NCBI GenBank assembly: GCA_026874595.1
Contig: CM049317.1
Location: 15,058,882-15,122,881, forward strand
Direction: 5' to 3'
DNA length: 64,000 nt
Source: Sipunculus nudus
Lineage: Eukaryota > Annelida > Sipuncula > Golfingiida > Sipunculidae
Within the stretch, counting starts at the first letter, position 1, and each line of letters opens with the position of its first letter. Below the pieces are notes generated by a model. It did not search any database and had not been told where the DNA came from. It saw nothing but the letters and a program-made list of their open reading frames with translations. This document shows, piece by piece, positions 53,409 through 64,000 of this stretch. The translations under genes were made by a program, and so were the position numbers.

Positions 53409-55823
53409 AGCTCAGCTTACTTTCAGTCATGCTGGGCTATAGCGATAGGTCTTTGTCCGGCGTCCTTCCGTCTGTCCGTCCGGCCGTAGGGCCGTCCGTT
53501 AGCAGGGTACAAATCGTAACCATAGGGGCTAGTTCCATGAACCCTATGCAGTCTTAGAGGTTCTATAAAGATCTCCTTGCAAACCTGAAATTAGATCACT
53601 GCGACCTATATTCTCGAAGTTATGGGGTGTGTTTGCACCCCCCAGAAATAATTCTTTTAGCCAAAATTTTCATCCCAAACCTTCCATCTTTCACATACAG
53701 CTCACCTACCAACAGGGGAAGAACCATAATTATTTTGAGGTCCAAAGGTCAAGGTCACAGAACCAACTTCTTTGAAAAGCCTCAGGATGCATTTTAAGCC
53801 AAACCTTTCATCCCAATTCTTTGATCTTTCACATATAGCTCACCTACTAAGTGGGAGAAGAATTCTATAGATGTTGAGGTCACAAGGTCAAAGGTCAGGG
53901 TCACAGGATCCACTTCTTTGAAAAGGTTGTGGACACATTTCAAGCTAGACCTTTCATTCCAAACCTTTCACCACTGATATAGATTCTCTGCCAACAGGGG
54001 AAAAGACCTGTTGATTTTGAGTTCAAAGGTCAAGTTCACAGCACCCTCTTCTTGCGTGGAGTCATTTTCAGCAAACTTTTCAATCTATACTTTCCATCTG
54101 TCATATATGGCTTACCTACCAATAGGAGAAGAAGCCTATTGATGTTGAGTTCAAAAGGTCAAAGGTCAAGGTCACAATATTGTTCTAAATGCTTGTGAAC
54201 ATATTTCAAGTGAAACTGTTCAACCCAAACCTTCAGTCTCTCACATATGCCACATCTATGCATCACTGAATTTGATTCAAACTTCATATTTATGGGTCTT
54301 TTTGCATGAAGAAATAACTAATTGATTTTGAGGTCAGCTGGTCAGGAGGTTAAAGGTTGCAGGTCTAAGTTATTCACTCATTGGTTGCCAAGTAATTACA
54401 CCCAGCCAGATGTAAGTGGTTAGAAGTTACCCATCATTTAGAAAGAATCCAGTTGATATGTGGGCAAGGCCAAGGTCATAGGTCAGGGATGTTCACAATA
54501 ACTTATTTTGTAGACCATCTCTATTTTTCTTGTTTTCTTGTATATATAACCATATGGCACTCACAACTGGTACATCTCACTATGTGCCCATAATTGTCAG
54601 TGACACTTGTGATATATGACTCCCTTTTGTATCAGCTCATGGAGTGATAAGGATGTATCATTAGTGCATAACAAAAACACTGTTGCAGGAATGCTTTGGC
54701 CAGGCATTAAGACTATGAGAGTTAAGTGTTAAGCTACTGATTTATAAAATGAGGGGAACATTTTGCAGTTTATATCATGGATTCATAGCAATAAACTTAG
54801 TTTTCTAGATATCTGAATATTATTATACAAATCATCAGATATACCAGCAAGTGTTTGTTCTGATAATATGTGGGTCTGTACCTGGATTTAGGATGGCTTT
54901 ATTTGATTACAAGACTCTTAGTGATGCTTTCTGCATTTCTTTTCTTTTAGGTTTTGTAGTTTACCTACCCTGCTGACCCCATTGAATAGCAAGCTGATAA
55001 TTAAAACAAATTGGACTTGCACTTTTTACATTTGCATGTTCATAAATCTGCTATGAGAGCTCTCCAACCTGATCATGCCTTTTGAATTGTTTTGGACATT
55101 CATAACTGTTACATTCTTTTAAGCAATTGCTACAAGTTTAGTGTCTTATTGGAGGATGTGTGATTTGTCAGAAAACCATTATGTCTGCCAGGTAGCCATT
55201 TTAGAAATCCTTTTGCCAGGACAGTGTCTGTGATTTTTTATGATGTTTGGTCCCTTTTAGAGGATGTTTGTTGTTCAAATTCTGACCTGTCAGATATCCA
55301 ATATGGCCACCAGGACACCATCTTTAAATTCCTTCAGAACATATTATCTCAAGAACTATTAAAGTGAATGCAGTGGGATGTATATTAATGTAATCTTGCA
55401 TTGGGTCAAAGATTTCTTAATAAATATGACCATCATTTATGAAAGCTCAGTACAGTTGGCTTGTATTGAATAAAAATTAATATGGAAGCACCCGTTTCAC
55501 AATAATTCTTGCATGGATTTCCTTGATCTTTTGCTATATTTTGATCTTATATGTGGCCTGTGTGGTATTCCTTTTGAGACTTACAGGTATCGAGCAAGCT
55601 GTGGGATTAGTTCCTGATAGCTCAACAACCATACATTTTGCCTCAGACCATCATTCACTATGTTTTAACCAGACATATATGATAAGAATTTATGGCAATG
55701 TAGAAAGTTTAAACAAAATTGGCATATAGGTTCTGCAACAATTTTACTAGAAGTTGTGAATTGCAGCCCATGATGTCGCAGGTCATGCTTGGCAGCTGAG
55801 CGTCATGACCCATGGGTCACTTG
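53409..55823 (+). mobile_element. family E element, uninterrupted copy (E4)
   Basis: It begins AGCTCAGCTTACTTTCAGTC at 53409. An AGGTCA-rich array runs from about 53730 to 54180. It ends CAGCTGAGCGTCATGACCCA...CTTG at 55823. It is collinear with E2 and serves as E2's empty-site reference. The frame 55523-55729 is not conserved as a frame in E2. Confidence 0.85.
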
Positions 55824-55828
55824 TTTTA

Positions 55829-57192
55829 TTGTATCCCCAGACAAAGTCGGGATACTATGGTTTCAAGATGGTCCCACCGCCACCGCCGCCGCCGCCGCAG
55901 AAAAGCCTTGTGAGCGGGATAACTCAAAAAATATTTCACTGATCTTTTTTAAACTTTACATTTGTATAAATATAGGTAAGGGGACGAAGCCTATTTAAAA
56001 TGGGGTCATGACCTATGCTAGGAGAGTGACCTTGACCTTGAATAGGTCCATTTTTGCTGAAAATAACACAAATTCTTAAATATCTCAAGTAAGCTTGCAT
56101 GGAATGGTCCAAAAATCAAGGTGACCGAAGATCTTGGATAGCCTTGTGATATACCGGAAACTGGTGGCGCCACCTATTATCCTTTTCTTGTTTTTACGCC
56201 TTTTAATACCCCCATAATTGCCACTTGACAGTACTGTAAGCATTATAAGTCAAAAACTAATGGACAGATTTCTTTCATATTATGCACATGTAGAGAGATG
56301 GGTTATGGGATGAGGTCTATTTACATTTGGGTCATGACCTTTACCATGAGAGTGGCCTTGACCTTTAATGGTCATATCTTTAAAAAGATTTTGGATGCAT
56401 TTTCAGCCAAACAATTCATCTCAGATCTTTCATCTTGCACATATAGTTCACCTGCCAGGAGTGGAAGACCTGTATCAGTTTTGAGGTCACAAGGTCAAAG
56501 GTGAAGGTCACAGGAGCCATCTGTTCAAAAATTAGTTTCTGGATGATAATTCCTGCTTTTATTGATGTATGGATTTCAAACTTGACTTGTATATGTCCCA
56601 TTGGAAAAGCAAGACCCGAATTGATTTTGGGGTCATGAGGTCAAAGGTCAAGGTCACAGGACACATCTTTAAAAAAATTGTGGATGCATTTTCAGCCAAA
56701 CATTTCATCTCAGATCTTTCATCTTTCACATATAGTTCACCTGCCAAGAGAGGAAGAACCCTATCAATTTTGAGGTCACAAGGTCAAAGGTGAAGGTCAC
56801 AGGAGCCATCTGTCCAAAAATTAGTTTCTGGATGATAATTCCTGCTTTTATTGATGTATAGATTTCAAACTTGACTTGTATATGTCCCATTGGAAAAGCA
56901 AGACCGGAATTGATTTTGGGGTCATGAGGTCAAAGGTCAAGGTCACAGGACACATCTTTAAAAAGATTGTGGATGCATTTTCAGCCAAACATTTCATCTC
57001 AGACATTTCATCTTGCACATATAGTTCCCCTGCCAATAGAGGAAGACACCTGTCAATTGTGAGGTCACAAGGTCAAAGGTGAAGGTCACAGGAGCCATCT
57101 GTCCAAAAATTAGTTCCCGAGATGATAATTCAAGCTTGGATTAATATATGGATTTCAAACCTGACTTATATATGGCCCATCAATAAATCTAG
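55829..57192 (+). mobile_element. family B element, copy B2 (internally rearranged)
   Basis: The 5' hairpin TGTATCCCCAGACAAAGTC...GGGATAC is followed by a GCC-repeat (about 55871-55898). It is collinear with B1 to about 56370, then jumps into the 144-bp AGGTCA array (units to 57100). It lacks the subterminal inverted copy and hairpin, though a CTAG followed by TT occurs at 57189-57192. It begins five bases after the E4 3' end. Confidence 0.75.
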
Positions 57193-58750
57193 TTAGAAAT
57201 CTATTTTCACACTTCAGGACTGCCTAATATCAAAACCACTCATCTAGTTTTCTTCATATTTACCATAAATATTCCTCTATATAGTTTCTATGTACATGCC
57301 AGAAATTAAGTCAGTATTATTTAATTTAAAAAAGTTATGGGCCCAAACATAATGGACTTTGTAAAAAAATCAGGAAAGATATTTGGTCACTTAAGACCAA
57401 AAGTGTTAAAGGTAGGGACTTTTTTCAGTAATACAACTTTAATTGATCAAAATTTAATTGTATACCAAAAATTAGATCAAAATCTGTTAATTTTTTTTAA
57501 ATATTGGCAGAAATATAAAATTGGTACCTTAAATTTTGCCCAAGTTTGACCATGGCACGTTTTTTTCCTGTAAGTACTGTGGATTTTAATTTTCACAGCA
57601 TGTTTTTGTTAGCATTTTGTCTGTTAACACCAAAAATTTGAAACCAGTTGATCAAAAACTGTAGATTTTATTCAAGTTTTCAAGCACCATGTCAAATCAA
57701 GTTTACATCAAGCTAGTGTTATGCAGTTTGCTAGAGCTCGGCTCCCCAGCTTCAGCTCTCAGTTCCTTACATTTAAAATATAGTTAGATGTCTCCAAAAT
57801 CCCCTACCATGCCAAGAATTTGATCACTAGGACTTAATTCCTTCGAAATATTAATGAAAACTTAATTTTTTCATTAAAAACCCATTGTTACACTGTTAGA
57901 CTGCCTAATATCAAAACCACTGATCTGACTTTGATCATATATAATATACATATTTTTCTATACATTGCTATGCACATGCCGGAAATGATGTCAGTATTGC
58001 GTAATTGTTTTAAGTTAAGGGCCCAAACATAATGCACTTTTTAAAAAATCAAGAAATATATTTACTCCCTTAACAAGAGGATTGCTGAAGCTAGAGATTT
58101 TTTTGTCAGGGATGAAACATTATTTAATCAAGATTCAATTGAATACCCAAAATTAGTTCTGAATTTTTCAAATTTTATAAGTTATTTGTATAAATATAAA
58201 ATTAGTACCTTAAATTTTGCCCAACTTTGACCATGGCACGTTTGTTTCCTGAGAGCACTGTTGATATAATTTTCATATCATGCACACATAAGGATTTCAT
58301 CTTTGTAGTTTAGAAAGCTGAAAGAAATTAGCCAAACATTGTAGCTTTTATTGTTTATATGAGACCATGTCAGACCCAGGTTTAATCCAGCCCCTCTTCA
58401 GTCACCTGTATGTTGACCTTGTTGACCTTTCATCAGATTATGCATGCTTGAGCGAAGCATACACTGGGGCAGCCAGGCAGCTAATGCCCAGCCACAGTTG
58501 ATCCAGGTGTCCAACCCAACTCATCTAGTAGTTGTTTTGAAAAACAACGTAACAATAAACAATAAATTAATAATTTTGTGTTGGCCTTTTTATATCAAAT
58601 TAAAGAAAAATTAATAGAAAAGGAATTTGTTAGTTGATGAGTAACAGAAAATTAACTTGCAGTTACTGATGATGTAAGAATCTTGTATGGATGGATAGAA
58701 TGTCAGTGTCAATGTTATTCCAAAGAACACCATGCAGTCACCTATGGTAT

Positions 58751-59480
58751 TGATACAGGACCTGGTCTACACCAAAATGATACAAAGGTGGGGTTCGGGG
58801 ATGTCCCCACCTGTATCACATACGGTTGCTGATGCGCGTGGCAGACAATGTTCCAAAACCAGTTTGATGACAGAAGTCTTTATTCAATAGCAAGTGGTCT
58901 GGGACAGTCTCTCTCTCTCTGAGAGAGCGGCCCAGCCTCCCAGACTCACTGACTCTCAGTGCGCACTACAGATAGTTTTGTTACAGAGCTTTCACGTGAC
59001 ATATGAGACGTACATATCCATATTTCTGCATTTTGTCATAAAAGCTAAACCTTATTGGATGACTCAAAGTAGGTCACAATTACATCAGAGTTGTAAGTGT
59101 TCTTCCTAACTTTTGTGAGATCTGATTGGACAAAAGTTCCATGGAAAATCCCAAGTCTGACCTGACATGCATCCAGTTATAGACTGACCTACAGTGCTAT
59201 TTCCAAACTCGTATAAACATAATCTGCCTGCCTCATCATAGAAACCAATTTAGAGCTAATTTGTGAGAGTACATTTAGGCTCTACAAACATACTGAATTA
59301 CCATTAGATACTTGGTCGTCTGATGAACATTAATAATTCTTTGGCTCTGTCTGAATATCGGAACAGACTGTAACCAAGATTGATTTTCATTTGCCTCTAA
59401 AGTAAATTTTAGATGAAATATTGAAATATTCCTTTAAATATATGTCAAGTCACATATACATCCTTTCCTACTCCATAACA
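58751..59480. mobile_element. solo LTR, 730 bp, 4-bp target duplication GTAT
   Basis: It starts TGATACAGGACC and ends CTCCATAACA, with the TG...CA termini of an LTR. GTAT lies on both sides (58747-58750 and 59481-59484). The paralogous copy at about 541-560 reads straight through (cactgggtatttttttaattt...), so this is a true insertion. No internal retroelement sequence remains. The palindromic ctctctctctctgagagag near 58910 is internal. The class (Gypsy, BEL or other) cannot be decided. Confidence 0.82.
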
Positions 59481-59669
59481 GTATTTTTCAGTTTAATTTT
59501 AATGATAAAAAAATAAATCATATTATTCATTACTAATCATAGGGGATAATATGAAGGAAATTAATGATAGACAAAGATGCAGTTGATAATATTAATCTAG
59601 ATTCCTACTGTGTCTAATGTGTAGATTGATGTGAAAGTAGTCCAAAGTGAATATATTACATTTATTTTT

Positions 59670-60502
59670 ATGCCCCCGCCACAAAGTGGCGGGGGCATAT
59701 AGTTTTACCCATGTCCGTCATTCCGTCATTCCGTCATTCTGAAATCAAACAGTTGTACAGACTTTTTTTCGCAATGCCTGCAGATATTGGCCTGATTTTT
59801 GGTGTGTGGGCAGATAATGACCAGTTACAGATCCAGTTCCCGTTTCCTCCCGGTTGACCTACTTTTGACCGTTTTACGGCTCCAAAACTTAGAAAATTTC
59901 ATGAAAAATAGAAATTTTCATGACAAATACACATGTACGGACTTTTTTTCACAATGCCTGCAGATATTGGCCTGATTTTTGGTGTGTGGGCAGATAATGA
60001 CCAGTTACAGATCAAGTTCGCGTTTTGTCCAGGTTGACCTACTTTTGACCGTTTTACGGCTCCTAAACATAGAAAAATTCATGAAAAATAGAAATTTTCA
60101 TGACAAATACACATGTACGGACTTTTTTTCGCAATGCTTACAGATACTGGCCTAATGTTTGATCTGTGGGCACATAATGACCACTTACAGATCGAGTTAG
60201 CGTTTCGTCCCAGCTAACCTATTTTTCACCATATGACAGATCCTGAACATAGAAAATTTCATGAAAGACAGAAATTTTCATGATAAATGCACATATATGG
60301 ACTTTTTTTCACAATGCCTCCATATACTGGCCTGATTTTTGGTGTGTTGCTTGATAATGACCCTTTACAGATCGAGTTTGCATTTTGCCCTTGTTGACCT
60401 ACTTTTGACCATACAACACCTCCTGAACTTAAAAAATTTTACAAAATTTAACAAATGTTTCTAATTTGCCCCAGGCAAATTGTGTCGTTCCGACAGATCT
60501 AG
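59670..60502 (+). mobile_element. family C element, copy C2, with four 180-bp units
   Basis: The 5' hairpin ATGCCCCCGCCACAAAGTGG...GGGGGCAT is intact. Four internal units have an exact 180-bp period (actttttttc at 59761, 59941, 60121 and 60301). The 3' end is GTGTCGTTCCGACAG, ATCTAG (CTAG 60499-60502), then TTTTT. The subterminal inverted copy is eroded (ccccaggcaaattg). The paralogue near 1250 shows the empty site, a T-run before aaattaaagcc. Confidence 0.92.
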
Positions 60503-61204
60503 TTTTTAATATAAATGAAAGCCATAAAACCAGGTACTTATGATCATTATTTAAATTTGTGAATTTTGTATCTTCTGGATTCTCAACATCTTTGTTTGGC
60601 TAAAACTGAATAAATACTAGACATGGTGCGAATGCTTTGCAAATGTATTTGAATACGAATATGAATATGTACTGCATTAAAAAATTTTATTGCATAAGAA
60701 TGGGAATTCAGGTAAAAATGAAAGTATTTGAATTCCAGTGCAGATATTTTCAAAATGTATTCATGAATGCATTCATGAATATATTCTATAATATTATTTC
60801 AGTAATCATTTCAGTTATATTTTATTTAAAAAAATCTCTTTTATAATATGTGCTGCTTATAAGTTATATGGCCAAGTCAAAATCTGTGTGACAATAGCAC
60901 TCCATTTGTTAATAAAATAAATGAAATCAATCCTCTTCCCTGTCTCCAAAGATACTATCAAAATCATACATAAGCTAAACACCAACAACTCATAATAAAG
61001 CTTATATTTATTACCACACAAAATAAGCATGTGCCTCTTTCCATAATCATATTTTTTATCATATATAACAGCTGAGTGCCGTGACCCATGGGTCCCTTGT
61101 TATATAATCTCGACTGTCAAAAGTCAGGTACATTACGGTTATTATCAGTTGGTACTACTGTTTATGAAACATTGATGAAGGTTATTATATGATCAGAACA
61201 ATAA

Positions 61205-62387
61205 TTGTATCTGCCAAAACAGAGTTTCGCGGATACTATGTTTTCAGTCGGATGCCACCGCCTCCGCATAGGTTTCTGGAGAACTCCATAACCGCTGTGC
61301 GGAATTTTTTTAAATTTGGGACTATGATTGGGTCACATGTGAACTGCTGCGCCCTCATTTTTGGTTGACCTCTTACCTTTCCTCTCTGCCCAGCTTCCAT
61401 TTGTGCTTCTGTTTCCACACATAAACCCGCATATCTCGGGAACCGTTTGACCGATCAGGCTAAAAAATTTGCACATATGTAGCCCTTGGATAGCTTTATA
61501 ACATACACTAAAAATGATGGTGCCACCTGCAACCATTTTTGCACAGCACCCATCTGTTCATCTGCCTTGGGATAAAATCACTCATACCTCTGCATTGGTT
61601 GGACTTTTTCCACCTGAAATTTTGCAGAATAATACATCCTGGACAGGTTTCTTGATTTTATGTCAGGTGGCGCCACCTACATTCATGTTCATGCTGCAGA
61701 CATCCAAGCTCATATCTCGGGAACAGTTCGACCGATTGAGCCAAAATTTTGCATGTATATAGATCTCACGTAGCTCTTTATCATACGCAAAACTGATGGC
61801 GCCTCCTGCAACCATTTTTGCACAGTGTCCGTCTGTTTGTCTGCCATGGGGAAAAAATCACTATCTCAGCAGTGGTTTGATATATCTGCCTAAAATTTTG
61901 CAGGTTTATACATTTTGGATAGCTTTCTGGATTTTATGGCAGGTTGTGCCACCTACATTTATGTTTACGCTGCAGACATTCAGGCTTATATCTCAGGACT
62001 GGTTTGACATATCCCCCTGAAATTATGCATTCATATAGATCTCACATAGCTCTTAATCATACACAAGTTTGGTGGAGCAACCTGCCACCATTTTTGCACA
62101 GCGTCCTTCTGTTTGTCTGCTGTCGGATAAAATCACTCATATTCAAGTAGTGCACATAGTTTGACTTATCTGCCTAAAATTTTGCATATGTATACAACTT
62201 GGACAGCTTTCTGGATATTGTGGTAGGTGGCACAACCTACTTACACCTTTTGGCTGCAGACATGCATGCTCATATGCAACACACCTCACTCTATTTCCCC
62301 TTGCCACTCAATCCATGCCTCACTTCACCTGTCCCACTCTTATTTCGGCGGATACACGTAGTCGCTAGTCGACTACCCGTATTCTAG
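61205..62387 (+). mobile_element. family A element, copy A5
   Basis: It begins TTGTATCTGCCAAAACAGAG...CGCGGATAC. The interior has GGTGGCGCCACC-type cores about every 130-150 bp. It ends GGCGGATACAC, GTAGTCGCTAGTCGACTAC, CCGTATT, CTAG (62384-62387), then TTA. Both ends are present. Confidence 0.85.
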
Positions 62388-64000
62388 TTATTATTATGAT
62401 CTGGATTTCAGGTTTTATCTGCATGGGGCTACAATAAACAGTACTCATTGAAACAAAGACCTTAATATGAAATTAATTATCTGTGAGGTTTTATCTAAAA
62501 TTAACCATTTTGTTTTGTGGCAATGGCAGGGATCAAACTGGGGACTTTAACTCTTATCTCCAATGCTTCAACCCCTACATTACATCCTTATCCCAATCTT
62601 TACAACATAGAATTAAAGGGGATGGACAAAGGAAATAAGTTTGACATTTTCTATAATTTCCATTGTCATACAAAGGTTCCTCTTAGTTCTGTTAAACCAG
62701 TAGGTGAAGGTCTTTTATTAAGTGACATTTTCAGGTGAATTGATAGGGTATTATTTCAATAAGAAGATCTTTCAATTGTGGTTATGACCCTGGCCAGGGG
62801 TTTCAGTACATGTTGGCAGTCTTAATGTCACAGTTGTGTATGCAGTATTGTAGTCTTACACTTCAACATTTATTTTGACCATTTTCTGTCAAATTTTGAC
62901 CAGTATAATATGTAAGCCATTTTAATGTACATTGTCTGATAACTGTTTGACTCTGTAGCCCACAAAAGGTCAGGGTATGGCTTGGATATTTAATCTCAGC
63001 ACGTTTCAACACGGAAGAAATTGTTATGATTAGTTTACCATTATTAAAACCCTTATTTACAGATGCTGTCTGAATTAGTTTCTGGAGAAATCATTAAAAA
63101 GGGAGGATTTAATACATAAGCTTAGAAATATTGGCTATTGTAGTGACATTCAACAGCATGTTTTAATTTTTGCAAGTCTGTCGACTCTGTGCCTAGTAGA
63201 CCATGGGCAAACCCTTTAAGGTCGCAAAACTGTCTCAAAAGTATGTATACAGATTGTTTCAGTTTTTCTTAAATATAACCTAAATTGTGCCCTCAGACCA
63301 CTGGACATGTACATACTCTCAAAGTTACAGCTATTCTAGACAGTGTGGTATGTGTTAAAAATAATTTTACTAATTTTATATATTTTAACTTTAAATATAT
63401 ATTTATCTGCCTTTTTTTGGTTCAAAATATTCCGTTTTCATTAAAAAAATATATATATTTTATTTTACATTAAAAACTTATCCTATAAAGTAAAAATTTC
63501 AGTAGTTAGCACCCAAAATTAACAAAACAAAAGGGGGGGGGGACTGTATTTTAAAAATATGTCCAGAGATATTCTGTAGCTGTTACAGGTATGCTTGAAT
63601 AAATGTTTGGTATTCATTAAAAAATTTTAATTTTTATTTGTCTTAATAAAATCAACCCCCCCCCCCCCCAAAAAAAAATAACAACAAAAAACTATATACC
63701 AGCATGTACCATAAATTTCTTAACAGAATACGTGTATTATATAAGGATAATGTCATTAACAAATTGGGGAATTTTGTTTGGGGTCCACCTCCGTCTTATA
63801 TTTGGGGCATCACCATGAATCAAATCTGGAATGGCATGAAAAATGTCAGAGAGTGAGCAATAATAGGGGCATTTACGGGGAGATGTTTGCTTTCTGAAAA
63901 TATCTGTGTTTTCTTACAAATACCAATCTTATTTCTGTATAAAAGGTCCAAATTGACTTTAAACTACTTTAACAGTGTTTTTCACTTAAAGAATTGTAAT
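62388..64000. other. mostly unassigned; two exon-like pieces
   Basis: Poly-G (63532-63541) and poly-C (63656-63669) runs are present. Two stretches could be exons: 62542-62734, open in one frame and followed by gtgaat, and 63297-63347, between tgccctcag and gtatgt with 17 open codons. Neither matches a family I know. Confidence 0.3.

Larger units (their letters stand above)
57193..61099 (+). repeat. old dispersed repeat, copy 2, with two later insertions
   Basis: Blocks match 1-1888. It ends in the family E-type 3' terminus CAGCTGAGTGCCGTGACCCA...CCCTTG at 61099, followed by T. Within it are the LTR (58751-59480) and family C (59670-60502). The region 57500-57690 and 58150-58330 also resemble each other, showing internal duplication. 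Confidence 0.7.

Noticed and set aside
55523-55729. 68-residue frame near the E4 3' end
   Set aside because: The collinear part of E2 does not keep the frame.

Overview
This is a eukaryotic nuclear window: AT-rich, intron-bearing and dominated by transposable-element debris. The repeat content suggests a bivalve mollusc or close relative. Several repeat families with tails of the type 'gtccgtcgtccgtctg' or cores such as 'GTGGCGCCACCT' look, from memory, like ones common in bivalve genomes. No database was searched, so the taxon is an inference. Nothing prokaryotic is present: no operons, no ribosome binding sites, no CRISPR. Almost all long open frames are chance frames through repeats.

One protein-coding gene is certain. 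The 3' part of a heterochromatin protein 1 (HP1/CBX1-3-5 type) gene lies on the + strand in three exons (4730-4877, 8279-8379, 9005-9134), with matching intron phases. It encodes the end of the chromodomain, a lysine-rich hinge and a complete chromoshadow domain. A plausible polyadenylation signal follows at 10393. The exon(s) with the start codon and the first half of the chromodomain were not found and probably lie left of base 1. Weaker gene-like signals are a promoter-like stretch with a donor-bounded exon at about 28970-29251, and small exon-like pieces at 35312-35373, 62542-62734 and 63297-63347.

The rest is a layered transposon landscape. (1) Four families (called A, B, C and E here) share one unusual end architecture. 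The 5' end is a terminal hairpin. The 3' end has an inverted copy of the 5' terminus, then a short hairpin, then CTAG or CTTG, then T in the flank. This fits non-autonomous Helitron2/Helentron-like rolling-circle elements, and their interiors are tandem repeats (144, 180 and about 330 bp periods). (2) Three hAT-type elements have perfect 8-bp target duplications (12575-12960, 32279-34181, 41581-42588), and three less certain inverted-repeat elements were also found. (3) A 730-bp solo LTR sits at 58751-59480. (4) A tRNA-derived SINE lies at about 22684-22925. (5) A 2.2-kb foldback element with ~500-bp arms built of small palindromes occupies 47621-49807. It directly abuts a second, related palindromic family repeated with an exact 828-bp period (49803-52030). 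(6) Minisatellites, microsatellites and long hairpins complete the set.

Layout: 1-4332 old dispersed repeats; 4730-10420 HP1 gene with a family A copy in its intron; 10745-20956 a nested pile of rolling-circle-type elements; 21-29 kb microsatellites, the SINE and mostly unique sequence; 29.9-30.8 kb a minisatellite; 31.9-34.2 kb hAT material; 35.4-39.7 kb family E with a nested family A; 41.6-46.9 kb further inverted-repeat transposons; 47.6-52.0 kb the palindrome block; 53.2-57.2 kb families E and B; 57.2-62.4 kb old repeat split by an LTR and a family C element, then family A. Paralogous copies within the window act as empty sites and confirm four insertions (12575, 37546, 58751, 59670).
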